Part shown: positions 48,094 through 57,016 of the stretch, one piece after another | How the letters are laid out: every line of letters begins with the position of its first letter | How positions within the stretch are numbered: position 1 is the first letter of the stretch | Source: Seonamhaeicola aphaedonensis | GTDB lineage: Bacteria; Bacteroidota; Bacteroidia; Flavobacteriales; Flavobacteriaceae | Assembly (NCBI RefSeq): GCF_003386195.1 | Contig: NZ_QRDX01000001.1 | Location: 372,001-436,000, forward strand | Direction: 5' to 3' | DNA: 64,000 bases | Position numbers and translations under genes: made by a program | Notes under the pieces: generated by a model | What the model was told of the DNA's origin: nothing | Databases searched by the model: none | Seen by the model: the letters and a program-made list of their open reading frames with translations, nothing else

Positions 48094-51000
48094 GTGTTTC
48101 CTTTTGTTCTATTATAGCTCGTTCTACTTCTTCTCTAGTGACGGATTTACCAGTTACTAACCACTTAACATTCTTTTTAATATCATTACTAAATGCTAAA
48201 AACAATGGTAATACCAATAGCGTTAAAATGGTTGCATAACCAATACCAAATGAAATAGAAATTGCCATAGGTTTCAAAAATTGTGCTTGTCTACTTTTTT
48301 CTAATAAAAGTGGCGCTAAACCTGCTATGGTTGTTAATGATGTTAAAAATATGGCTCTAAATCTTGATTTTCCAGCTTCTGAAAGCGCTATATCAAAAGG
48401 CATTCCTTTTTTAAGATTAGTATTGAATTTACCAATTAGCACCAATCCATCATTTACCATAATACCTATTAAAGCAATAATTCCTAGGAGAGACAAAGTA
48501 CTTAAAGGAAAATTAAATAACCAATGTCCCCAAGCCACAGATGTTAAACTAAGTGGCACTAAAAGAATTAATAGTAATGGTTGGCTGTAACTTCTAAACG
48601 TAAATGCAATGGTGATGTAAATGAGTAATAAAATTGGTATCCCTGCTTTCTTTAACGAGGTTACAAGCTTTACCGTTTCTCTATTTTGCCCCTCATAAGA
48701 TGGTGTAATTGTAGGATATCTAGATTGTAAATCCTTAATAACATCTTCTTTAATATCGTTCAAAATATCAGTCGCGCTACCATTAGGATCCTTTAAATCT
48801 GCCGTAACTTGAATTTCTCGTTGCCCTAATAAATGATTAATAGCAACATCTCCTCTTTCAATACTATAAAAAGCAATGTCTTTTAGTGTAACACGTTCTC
48901 CCAATGGTGTAATAATACGCATATCATCTAAATCTCTTAAGGACTCTCTGTTGCTCCTGTCATATCGTACCCAAACACGAATTTCGTCTTGCCCTCTCTG
49001 AAAACGTTGTGCTTGCGCTCCAAAAAAACCAGCTCTAATTTGACTCATAACAGTTCGTAAATCTAGTCCTAACAGATAAGCACTTTCTTTAAGCTGCAAC
49101 CTTATTTCTTTAATTCCTGCTGGATCATTGTCTGCTACATCTTTTAAAAGTGGGTTGGTTTGCAATCTATTTTTAAGCTCTATTTTCGCAGCTTTTAATT
49201 CTTTAACGTTATTACCTAACAGAGAGATAGAAACTGGGCTTCCACCAAAGTTTCCTCCTGATCCAAAAATTAAGCTCTCTGTCCCAATTACTGGCCCTAC
49301 TACCTGCCTTAACCTATTTGCCACCAGTCTTGCATTTATTTCGTCAGGCCGCTCCTCTCCTGGAAGCATATTAATTTCTAATCTGGCGCTAGAAGAACTA
49401 TTTAAAGTTAAAATGGTGTTTTCAAAAAGCTTCTTACCAGTACCCTTTAAATACTTCTCTGTAAACTCCTTATCTACCACAAATGATTTTTCTTCAATCA
49501 TAGAAATAATAGAATCTGTAACCTTTTCATTCGTGCCATTAGGCATTTCCAATTGAACATTAATTCTATCGCTAGCTATCGAAGGAAATCTAGTAATCCC
49601 AATAACACCTCCTCCTATTGATCCATAAGTAAGAATCAATAAAGTAATAAAAAAACCAAGTGACAGTAACTTATGATTTAAAACAAAATGAATGATTGGG
49701 CTATACACTTTATCTCTGAGAAAAGACATGATACTATCTCCTATTTTATTGATGAGTCTCATTTTAGAGAAAAACAACTTTATTTTTGATGTGGTACCAG
49801 TTCTATTAGGTTTAGCTAAAGCTTTAGAATGTGCTAAATGGGCGGGTAAAATAATCAATGCCTCAACTAATGAAATAGTTAAAGTTAATATGACCACTAC
49901 CGAAACTTCGCTAAAAAATTCGCCTATCCTACTATCTAAAAATAAAAACAATGAAAAAGCCAACAATGTGGTTATAATTGCTGAGACTACTGGAGGAAGC
50001 ACCTCCATAGTTCCATCAATTGCTGCTTGAACTGGCGTTTTGCCTTCTTCGTAATGCTGATAAATGTTTTCAGCAATCACGATACCATCATCTACTAAAA
50101 TTCCAATGACAATAATCATCCCAAATAAGGACAATACGTTTATTGTAACATCAAACTGATTAGCGAAAATGAACATACCCAAAAAAGAGATAGGGAGTCC
50201 AAATGCTACCCAAAACGCTAAACGTGTATTTAGAAAAAGAGACAGGAAAATAAGCACCAAGATAATGCCCGCAAAAGCATTTTCCATTAACAACTTTGTA
50301 CGCTGCTTTAACGGAATAGAGCGATCACTAATTACGTTTAAACTTACGTTATTATAGCTCTGGTTGTAGCTTTCAATATATTCATTTACTTTTTCTGCAG
50401 CCGAAATTAAATCTTCATTATTCGTACTTGTGATACTTATATTAACAGATAATTCCTGATTAAAATAACTAACTTTAGGCGTTTCAGAAAACCGATCTTT
50501 TATAATGGCGACATCTTTGAGCCTCACTATTTTTCCGTTAGCAGAAGCTTTGATAATCACATTTGATAATTCATCACCATAATACGACTTATTATTGGCT
50601 CTAATTAAGTATTCTTCTGCATTGGTTTTGATATTTCCTCCTGTTACTAAAATATTAGCTGACGCTACCGCTTGAGCAACTTCATTAAAACTAAGGTTAT
50701 AAGCTAACAAACTTGTTTCATTAAGGGCTATTTCGATTTCTTCCTCTGGATAACCAGTAACCTCAATCTGTGAAATACCTTCTATAGCTCTTAAATCATT
50801 TTCTATTTGTCTACCCAGTTGTTTTAGAGTAACTAAAGGAATATTGTCTCCGCTTATAGCAAACGATATGGTTTCACGAACCTCTTCGCGCTTTGCTACT
50901 ACCAAAGGCTCCATGCCAGTAGGAAATGAAGGTACTCTGTCAACTGCATTTTTGACATCAAGTAACATAAAATCAATATTCTCACCTTTTTCAATCTCTA

Positions 51001-51280
51001 CCGTAATTGAGCCGCTGTTTTCTCTGGAAACTGAAGTAACACGTTCAACACCCTTCAAGCCTTTTAAATTATCTTCAATCTTAAGCACTATACCTTCTTC
51101 AATCTCCTGAGGAGATGCTCCGGGATACGTAACATTTATGGTTATGATTTTAGACTCAACTAGCGGAAAAAAAGATGACCTGAGTGATAACATCCCAATA
51201 ATACCAAACGTAAAGAAAGCCAGTATAAAAACATTAACCGCTACATGATACTTAATAAAATAAGCTATTATCTTTCTCAT
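48083..51280 (-). CDS. RND-family efflux permease (AcrB-like, HAE type)
   Basis: 1065 residues in two homologous halves, each with a transmembrane helix, a large periplasmic loop and five more helices. The proton-relay Asp pair in helix 4 is present (GILVDDGIVIAENIY), with the matching second-half segment GIMVNDGLVLIGKF. This marks drug/amphiphile pumps of the AcrB/MexB class rather than heavy-metal CusA types, which have a different helix 4 pattern. It exports substrates from the periplasm or inner membrane through the TolC channel. Its ATG overlaps the TGA of the adaptor gene (ATGA), the usual coupling. Confidence 0.94.
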   Translation of the reverse strand: MRKIIAYFIKYHVAVNVFILAFFTFGIIGMLSLRSSFFPLVESKIITINVTYPGASPQEIEEGIVLKIEDNLKGLKGVERVTSVSRENSGSITVEIEKGENIDFMLLDVKNAVDRVPSFPTGMEPLVVAKREEVRETISFAISGDNIPLVTLKQLGRQIENDLRAIEGISQIEVTGYPEEEIEIALNETSLLAYNLSFNEVAQAVASANILVTGGNIKTNAEEYLIRANNKSYYGDELSNVIIKASANGKIVRLKDVAIIKDRFSETPKVSYFNQELSVNISITSTNNEDLISAAEKVNEYIESYNQSYNNVSLNVISDRSIPLKQRTKLLMENAFAGIILVLIFLSLFLNTRLAFWVAFGLPISFLGMFIFANQFDVTINVLSLFGMIIVIGILVDDGIVIAENIYQHYEEGKTPVQAAIDGTMEVLPPVVSAIITTLLAFSLFLFLDSRIGEFFSEVSVVVILTLTISLVEALIILPAHLAHSKALAKPNRTGTTSKIKLFFSKMRLINKIGDSIMSFLRDKVYSPIIHFVLNHKLLSLGFFITLLILTYGSIGGGVIGITRFPSIASDRINVQLEMPNGTNEKVTDSIISMIEEKSFVVDKEFTEKYLKGTGKKLFENTILTLNSSSSARLEINMLPGEERPDEINARLVANRLRQVVGPVIGTESLIFGSGGNFGGSPVSISLLGNNVKELKAAKIELKNRLQTNPLLKDVADNDPAGIKEIRLQLKESAYLLGLDLRTVMSQIRAGFFGAQAQRFQRGQDEIRVWVRYDRSNRESLRDLDDMRIITPLGERVTLKDIAFYSIERGDVAINHLLGQREIQVTADLKDPNGSATDILNDIKEDVIKDLQSRYPTITPSYEGQNRETVKLVTSLKKAGIPILLLIYITIAFTFRSYSQPLLLILLVPLSLTSVAWGHWLFNFPLSTLSLLGIIALIGIMVNDGLVLIGKFNTNLKKGMPFDIALSEAGKSRFRAIFLTSLTTIAGLAPLLLEKSRQAQFLKPMAISISFGIGYATILTLLVLPLFLAFSNDIKKNVKWLVTGKSVTREEVERAIIEQKETHES

Positions 51281-52398
51281 GACTTAAACTTCTTTTCAAA
51301 AGGTTTTACTAACATACCTACATAAGCACCAGGAACAGGTTTTTTTAGTATTACTGTACCATCAGGTATGTTTTTTAGCACCACCTTTGTGTCTGAGAAA
51401 TAAACTGGTTTGGCAGTTATAACGTCTAGAACACTATCTCTTACTATATAAATTTCATTAGTTTCTAAGAATAAGTTTCTGTCTATTTCAATAGCATCAT
51501 CTTCTTCTTTAGCATTTACATTAGCTTCTAAAAATAATCCTTCTTTGAGGTTAGGATCATTTACTTCAATATAAACAGTTATAGTTTGTGTAGTGGGGTC
51601 TATACTACCATTAACCCTAGAAACACTACCATTGTATGTAGCAGTTTTGTCTAAACTATTCAATACAACGGTTTCACCAATTTTAAGTAAACCGGCATAG
51701 GAGCTCGCCAAGGCAACTTCCATCTCATAAACTGATGGATTTATAAATTCACCTAGTTTTTGGCCATTACGTATTAAAGATCCTTCTGTAACTAAAGCCT
51801 CTGTTAGAATACCTGAAAAAGGTGCAGAAATGGTATATTTTGAAAGTCGACTTTCTAGATTTTTAACATTATAATAGCTAGAAACAATACCACGTCCATT
51901 TATAAAATAGTTCTCCTTATCTGAAGTCATCTTTGGTAATTCTGGCGTCCTTTTATCTAAATCGAATTTATCAATATAAGTCTGCCATTTTTGATAAACT
52001 TCTGGAAAGTCTAATCTTATATCTGGCATTATACCGGTAATGGCATTATACAAATTACTCTTTGCAGCTTGAACACTGGCACGATATTCAGAATCGTCTA
52101 TTTTGATTAAAGCTTGACCTTTTTTGTAATATTGTCCTGGTCTAAAAAGTACATTAGAATAATTGAAAACTCCCTGAACCTCAGCATAAAGTTCTACACG
52201 TTGTTTTGCTACCAAACTTCCACTTGCAGGAATTACAACTTTTACCGTGGTATTTTTAACAGTATCAGTAAATACTGTTTTTACAACTTTTTGTTTAAAT
52301 GGTTTAGGTTTGTTTTTATTAGCTATGAGGTTTTTTGCAAATAAAAAGGACAATACAACAAGTAAAATTCCTATTACAGAAAGTATAATTTTGCGCAT
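51277..52398 (-). CDS. HlyD/AcrA-type membrane fusion protein of the RND pump
   Basis: 373 residues. The N-terminal hydrophobic helix (about 4-22, no lipobox) anchors it in the inner membrane. The order is beta-barrel/lipoyl half-motif (SGSLVAKQRVELYAEVQGVF, GQYYKKGQALIKID), helical hairpin (about 110-185) and second lipoyl half (ISAPFSGILTEALVTEGSLI). It bridges the RND permease and the TolC channel. It is the first gene of the operon; a promoter within a perfect dyad lies 13-44 bp before the start codon. Confidence 0.92.
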   Translation of the reverse strand: MRKIILSVIGILLVVLSFLFAKNLIANKNKPKPFKQKVVKTVFTDTVKNTTVKVVIPASGSLVAKQRVELYAEVQGVFNYSNVLFRPGQYYKKGQALIKIDDSEYRASVQAAKSNLYNAITGIMPDIRLDFPEVYQKWQTYIDKFDLDKRTPELPKMTSDKENYFINGRGIVSSYYNVKNLESRLSKYTISAPFSGILTEALVTEGSLIRNGQKLGEFINPSVYEMEVALASSYAGLLKIGETVVLNSLDKTATYNGSVSRVNGSIDPTTQTITVYIEVNDPNLKEGLFLEANVNAKEEDDAIEIDRNLFLETNEIYIVRDSVLDVITAKPVYFSDTKVVLKNIPDGTVILKKPVPGAYVGMLVKPFEKKFKS

Positions 52399-52410
52399 GC
52401 GAGTTATTTT

Positions 52411-52442
52411 GATGGTCTAACAAATATATTTCTTAGACCATC
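52411..52442 (-). promoter_or_regulatory. Operator-like dyad enclosing the -7 box of the efflux operon
   Basis: GATGGTCTAA (52411-52420) and TTAGACCATC (52433-52442) are perfect 10-bp inverted arms around a 12-base centre. On the minus strand that centre contains TATATTTG (52421-52428), an exact match to the Bacteroidetes -7 box TAnnTTTG. A repressor bound to this dyad would cover the promoter. TetR-type repressors often use dyads of this size, but no such gene lies next to the operon. A terminator role for the preceding ABC-F gene is less likely because no T-run follows. Confidence 0.55.
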
Positions 52443-52468
52443 TTAAAGTAGTTAAAAAAAACTTAAAT

Positions 52469-54379
52469 CTAATTGTTTAAAGTTTCAATTTCTACTTGAA
52501 TATTTTCCCATTGTTCCATTAAAGAATCTAAATCTGACTTCTTGTTATGGTAATTATCAAAGAAATTTGGTTTTGAAGTAGCTTGTTCATAATTAATTTC
52601 AAGCTCGATGTCTATAGCTTTTATTTCTTTTTCCAAGGAGCTAATTTTGGCCTCAACATTACTCAATCTATTATTTAAAGACTTTAATTTTTTCTGTTCC
52701 TCGTAAGTCGATTTAGATTTCTTTTTTGGCACTTCTTGTATTATGGTTCGCTTTTCAACCTCCCTTAAACTCTCTACTTTACGTTGTTCTAAATAGTAAT
52801 CGATGTCACCTAAGTATTCCTTTATTTTATGGTCTTTAAACTCATAAACCTTATTGGCTAATCCTTGTAAAAAGTCACGGTCATGAGACACTAGAATTAA
52901 AGTCCCTTCATATCGTTTTAAGGCTTCTTTTAATACATTTTTAGACTTGATATCTAAATGGTTTGTAGGCTCATCCATAATCAACACATTAAAGGGCTGC
53001 AACATCAATTTGGCCAATGCTAATCGGTTGCGCTCCCCTCCAGACAATACTCTAACATATTTTTCAACCTCTTCGCCTCTAAACAAAAATGACCCCAGAA
53101 TATCGCGCACCTTACTTCTGTTGGTTTCGTTTGCTGCATCAATCATAGTATCTAAAACCGTTTTATTACCATCTAAATACTCTGCCTGATTTTGAGCAAA
53201 ATAGCCTAACTGAACATTATGTCCAAGTTTTAAATTGCCATCAAACTTAATATCACCAACTATAATTTTAGCTAAAGTTGATTTTCCTTGACCATTCTGC
53301 CCTACAAAAGCTGTTTTACTATCTCGTTCAATGAGTAAATTGATATTTTTTAAGACTTCCTTTTGTCCATAATTCTTTGAAACTGAGGAAGCTTCAACAA
53401 CAACCTTTCCCGGTGTTACTGAAACGGGGAAATTAAGGGTCATAACACTGTTGTCATCTTCATCAACCTCAATGCGCTCAATTTTATCTAGCTTTTTTAT
53501 AAGTGATTGCGCCATGGAAGCTTTGGAGGCCTTTGCACGAAATTTTTCAATTAACTTTTCAGTATGTTCAATTTGCTTTTGCTGATTTTTTTGCGATGCC
53601 AATTGTTGCTCCCTCAATTCTTCACGTAACACTAAATATCTAGAATATGGTTTAGGATAGTCATAAATTCTTCCTAAGGAAATCTCTATAGTACGATTGG
53701 TTACATTATCTAAAAACATTTTATCATGCGACACAATAACCACGGCTCCAGAATAATTCCTTAAAAAGTTTTCTAACCAAATAATAGATTCAATATCTAA
53801 ATGGTTTGTAGGCTCATCTAAAAGTAACACATCATTATTTTGAAGCAGTAATTTTGCCAACTCAATACGCATGCGCCATCCTCCTGAAAACGTATCTGTT
53901 AACTTGTTAAAATCTTCACGCTTAAAACCAAGTCCCTGAAGTATTTTTTCTGTATCACCTTGGTAGTTATAACCTCCTAAAATTTCATATTGATGTTGCA
54001 AATCATTAATGTCAATCATAAGCTGATGATATCCATCACTTTCATAATCGATACGTTCTGCCAATTGAGTATTAATAGCTTCCATTTTAGCCTCTAGCTG
54101 CTTAATTTCAGTAAAAGCTTCATAAGCCTCTTCTAAAACTGTTCTTCCAAAAACAAAATCAATATCCTGTTTTAAAAAACCAATTTTTAGCGTTTTATCG
54201 GTAGCTATTTGTCCAGAATCAGGTTCTAACTCTTTCGATAAAATTTTGAGCATGGTTGATTTACCAGCACCATTTTTACCAATAAGCCCTACCCTGTCTC
54301 CATTTCCTAGCTTAAAGGTGATATCTTCAAAAAGATATTCACCTTGAAACGATATTGAAAGATTATGTATGTTAAGCAT
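52469..54379 (-). CDS. ABC-F family ATPase (duplicated ATP-binding cassette, Uup/YheS-like)
   Basis: 636 residues with two ABC domains and no transmembrane segment. Domain 1 has Walker A GKNGAGKST, signature FSGGWRMR and Walker B LLLDEPTNHLD. Domain 2 has GQNGQGKST, LSGGERNR and LIMDEPTNHLD. A charged inter-domain linker (about 240-310) is followed at the end by a C-terminal coiled coil (about 540-636) such as Uup carries. ABC-F proteins act in the cytoplasm on the ribosome in translation rescue or antibiotic protection. It is transcribed from a gap shared with the divergent DUF983 gene; TATTTTTG (54446-54453, minus strand) is a possible -7 box. Confidence 0.92.
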   Translation of the reverse strand: MLNIHNLSISFQGEYLFEDITFKLGNGDRVGLIGKNGAGKSTMLKILSKELEPDSGQIATDKTLKIGFLKQDIDFVFGRTVLEEAYEAFTEIKQLEAKMEAINTQLAERIDYESDGYHQLMIDINDLQHQYEILGGYNYQGDTEKILQGLGFKREDFNKLTDTFSGGWRMRIELAKLLLQNNDVLLLDEPTNHLDIESIIWLENFLRNYSGAVVIVSHDKMFLDNVTNRTIEISLGRIYDYPKPYSRYLVLREELREQQLASQKNQQKQIEHTEKLIEKFRAKASKASMAQSLIKKLDKIERIEVDEDDNSVMTLNFPVSVTPGKVVVEASSVSKNYGQKEVLKNINLLIERDSKTAFVGQNGQGKSTLAKIIVGDIKFDGNLKLGHNVQLGYFAQNQAEYLDGNKTVLDTMIDAANETNRSKVRDILGSFLFRGEEVEKYVRVLSGGERNRLALAKLMLQPFNVLIMDEPTNHLDIKSKNVLKEALKRYEGTLILVSHDRDFLQGLANKVYEFKDHKIKEYLGDIDYYLEQRKVESLREVEKRTIIQEVPKKKSKSTYEEQKKLKSLNNRLSNVEAKISSLEKEIKAIDIELEINYEQATSKPNFFDNYHNKKSDLDSLMEQWENIQVEIETLNN

Positions 54380-54420
54380 AGAAATGTGACTTTGGTTACA
54401 GAATATTAAACTATTACAAC

Positions 54421-54428
54421 TACTTTTG
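54421..54428 (+). promoter_or_regulatory. Possible -7 box for the DUF983 gene
   Basis: TACTTTTG matches TAnnTTTG exactly. If used, transcription starts near 54435, after the TTG at 54426, and supports the ATG at 54465 as the true start. A -33 TTTG (54391-54394) lies 26 bp away, more than the usual 19-21. Confidence 0.3.
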
Positions 54429-54464
54429 TTTTATAAAATTGCTAGCAAAAATACATTAAAATAT

Positions 54465-54848
54465 ATGTTTAAAAAAGGAACGAAGCTATATAGCATTGTT
54501 ACAGGTTGTTGCCCAAAATGTCATCAAGAATCAATGTATTGCAATAAAAATGCCTACGTGATTACAGACACTTTGAAAATTAACGATTGCTGTTCTAAAT
54601 GCGGTACTAAATACCGAATTGAACCCTCTTTTTTTTACGGTGCCATGTATGTAAGTTATGCTGTTGGAATTGCCTTTGCTGTAGCGGCTTATGTTATTAG
54701 CAACCTGTTTTTTGACGCTAGTTTAAAAATTACTTTTATTTCTATTGTTGTTACCTTAGTGGTTTTTATGCCAATTATAATGCGACTTTCAAGAAATATC
54801 TGGATTAACTTTTTTATGCATTATGACAAAAGTTTGGTGGAGAAATAG
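54465..54848 (+). CDS. DUF983 family small membrane protein
   Basis: 127 residues from the ATG at 54465. An upstream TTG at 54426 would add 13 residues, but the ATG start fits the family N-terminus (KGTKLYSIVTGCCPKCH) better. Two CxxC pairs (CCPKCH and CCSKCG) form a likely zinc ribbon at the N-terminus, and two hydrophobic helices follow (AMYVSYAVGIAFAVAAYVI and ITFISIVVTLVVFMPII). The family is widespread in Bacteroidetes and Alphaproteobacteria and has no defined role that I know. It is one of three plus-strand genes in the window. Confidence 0.82.
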   Translation: MFKKGTKLYSIVTGCCPKCHQESMYCNKNAYVITDTLKINDCCSKCGTKYRIEPSFFYGAMYVSYAVGIAFAVAAYVISNLFFDASLKITFISIVVTLVVFMPIIMRLSRNIWINFFMHYDKSLVEK

Positions 54849-54915
54849 AAACTGATATTGCCTATTATTGCAAAATCACCTTAACTTTTTATAGTCTTTA
54901 GTCTTTGGTCAGCTT

Positions 54916-55965
54916 TTACATTAAGGTTTCAAACCTTTTAATATCAATTTCTTTTTCCAGAGGAATATTATTTTCAATAAAATCATAAAGCTGTTTGGCT
55001 ACATAAGGACCTATCATAACTCCACGAGTTCCTAGCCCGTTTAAAACAAACATATTGTTGTAATCTTTGTGACTACCAACTAATGGCCTCCTATCTTTTA
55101 CCGTTGGTCTCACTCCTGCCACTTGATGAATAACTTCAAAATCACACAAGATTAGTCTTTTAAGTTTTTCCAGTAGTTCTTCTTTTGCCTTTAAAGATGT
55201 ATTGTTGCTTAAATCCTTCCATTCATAAGTAGCACCAACAATATATAAATCATCTCCTAAAGGAATTAAAAAGGCTGCTGATTTCAACACAAAATCAATT
55301 TTCAACTCTGGCGCATGAATCATCAATAGTTCTCCTTTGGCAGGGACTAACGGCAAATTATTGAAAAACGGGTTTTGTTTAACACCAAAACCTTCAGCAA
55401 ATACGATGCGTTCTGATTCTATATTTTTATATTGAACTTTATCATCCTTAATTTGTAACTCATCATATTCAAAAGCTTCTTCTAATAACCTGTTATTCTT
55501 CTTCAAATAACTCTTGTATGAATCTATCAAAGTTTTAACATCAATCCTTCCCGTTTTGAATACCTCGCCAAAACCAAAAGGAGCTTCTAAACTATCATTA
55601 TCATTTTTAATAATAGTGTCTGATAGAAATTCTGAAAGCAATGTATTATCTGATGCTGTGAACCAATTGTTTTGTTCTTCGTTCGATGCAAATTTTCTGT
55701 ATACAGGAATTTTATAGTCTAACTTTACATTGAGTAAAGTTTCTAATGAAGCATATACGGGTAATGCCAATTCTAATTGTTCTTTTGCTTTCCAAACGCT
55801 TGTGAAACGTTTTAGAACAACTGGATTGTATAACCCCCCAGCAACAGAAGACGATAATTGAGAGTTATTATCAAAAACTAAAAAGTTTTTATTGTTGGCT
55901 CTAAGTTGTTCGCAAAAGTTAATACCTGCTAATCCAATGCCTACGACTATATAATCTACTTGCAT
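54916..55965 (-). CDS. FAD-dependent oxidoreductase of the DAO family
   Basis: 349 residues. The N-terminal dinucleotide-binding motif is VVGIGLAGINFCEQL, followed by FLVFDNN with a final acid for the FAD ribose. The C-terminal motif NGLGTRGVMIGPYVAKQLYDF is typical of glycine/D-amino acid oxidases and the MnmC C-terminal oxidase domain. There is no methyltransferase domain as in full-length MnmC, and no thiamin genes nearby to suggest ThiO. Substrate is therefore open. It is monocistronic and ends 67 bp from the convergent DUF983 gene. Cytoplasmic. Confidence 0.8.
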   Translation of the reverse strand: MQVDYIVVGIGLAGINFCEQLRANNKNFLVFDNNSQLSSSVAGGLYNPVVLKRFTSVWKAKEQLELALPVYASLETLLNVKLDYKIPVYRKFASNEEQNNWFTASDNTLLSEFLSDTIIKNDNDSLEAPFGFGEVFKTGRIDVKTLIDSYKSYLKKNNRLLEEAFEYDELQIKDDKVQYKNIESERIVFAEGFGVKQNPFFNNLPLVPAKGELLMIHAPELKIDFVLKSAAFLIPLGDDLYIVGATYEWKDLSNNTSLKAKEELLEKLKRLILCDFEVIHQVAGVRPTVKDRRPLVGSHKDYNNMFVLNGLGTRGVMIGPYVAKQLYDFIENNIPLEKEIDIKRFETLM

Positions 55966-55996
55966 ATTGCGAAGATATAAAGTTTACATATTAAAA

Positions 55997-56023
55997 GACA
56001 CTTCGACTGCGCTCAGTGGGACA
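55997..56023. repeat. Copy of a flavobacterial intergenic repeat element
   Basis: CACTTCGACTGCGCTCAGTG lies in the gap after the gldN terminator, flanked by GA and GGGACA. It has CACT/AGTG ends in inverted orientation and is much more GC-rich than its surroundings. Closely related strings are, from memory, common between genes in Flavobacteriaceae. Only one copy is seen in this window. Confidence 0.45.
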
Positions 56024-56031
56024 AATTGAAC

Positions 56032-56059
56032 AAAAAAAACCCACTAAAAAGTGGGCTTT
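56032..56059 (-). terminator. Rho-independent terminator of the gldKLMN operon
   Basis: CCCACT (56040-56045) and AGTGGG (56050-56055) form a stem with a 4-base loop, with flanking A/T pairs extending it. Eight T residues follow on the minus strand (56039-56032). It lies 25 bp after gldN. Confidence 0.9.
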
Positions 56060-56079
56060 AAATTATATAGACCATGCGA

Positions 56080-56970
56080 CTAATAAGTCCACATATCCAG
56101 TTCAAAATCTCTAATTTTATCCTTAATTCTTTCAGATTCCAGTAGCTGCATTAAAGCATTTTGTGAGATATATTCATTTACTTTTCTATCGCCTTGTACA
56201 TTTTCCTCTTTATATATGTAACCATGAAAACGTCTGGAATTCAAGATATGATCAAAAGAGAATGGAATGGCACTATTTTCGTTATTAAACGATTTAGCTT
56301 CATGTAATACCTCTCTGGCATCTGGTAAAAACACCCAAAATAATTCTACTAAATCAGGTTCTTCTTCATCAATAAAATTAACATCTGGAGCTACAGGAGC
56401 TATCCCTAACAATCTGTATTTCATTTCAGATTGACGCTTATCAAAATACCACAACCCTTTAACACGATATTCCATAATATCTGCAGCGGTAATATCGCGT
56501 CTGTTAATATATTCTGCCGATAATTCTTCGCCTGCATTTAATTGCTCAACACCTAATTCGGTAGTATCTATTTTAGTTAAAGCAGCTTCAATATCTTTAA
56601 GAGTTCTTTGGGTTGTAAAATAAGAATCATCATAAATCCTTTCAATGTTACCATTTTTAATGTTTTTCATAAGTACATCATACAGAGATCTTCTGTCACT
56701 ACCAATGTTATTGGTATCAATAGGGTAGTACAATGGAAAGTTAGCACGTTCGTCAAGAACAATTTTCTCCCAGGTCATTTTAGAAAAAAGAATATCTCTA
56801 TCATCTACATAACCATAAGGCAGTGGCTTATCGTTATCAATTGCTATCTGCGCTTCTGTTCGTACACCTATTTCTTCTGGTGATTTAGCATTCAAGATAT
56901 TTGCCTGAGCAAACATTCCCGAAGCTGTAAAAACAGTTACTATGGTTAATAAAAAACTTTTATAATTCAT
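56080..56970 (-). CDS. gldN: Gliding motility/type IX secretion protein GldN
   Basis: 296 residues with signal peptide ending GMFAQ. The family sequence is clear: SPEEIG, DDRDILFSKMTWEKIVLDERANFPLYYP (readable in parts as SKMTWEKIVLDERANFPLYY) and KGLWYFDKRQSEMKYRLLGIAPVAPDV. GldN is a periplasmic protein that associates with the GldK lipoprotein ring of the type IX secretion system. It is last in gldKLMN, 46 bp after gldM and followed by a strong terminator. No gldO paralogue is present here. Confidence 0.95.
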   Translation of the reverse strand: MNYKSFLLTIVTVFTASGMFAQANILNAKSPEEIGVRTEAQIAIDNDKPLPYGYVDDRDILFSKMTWEKIVLDERANFPLYYPIDTNNIGSDRRSLYDVLMKNIKNGNIERIYDDSYFTTQRTLKDIEAALTKIDTTELGVEQLNAGEELSAEYINRRDITAADIMEYRVKGLWYFDKRQSEMKYRLLGIAPVAPDVNFIDEEEPDLVELFWVFLPDAREVLHEAKSFNNENSAIPFSFDHILNSRRFHGYIYKEENVQGDRKVNEYISQNALMQLLESERIKDKIRDFELDMWTY

Positions 56971-57016
56971 CTTATTATATTTTAATAGGGCTTTAATCTA
57001 AGACTATTCTTAAATT

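Noticed and set aside
54426-54464. TTG start of the DUF983 gene
   Set aside because: It overlaps a TAnnTTTG promoter box and adds residues not expected at the family N-terminus; the ATG at 54465 fits.
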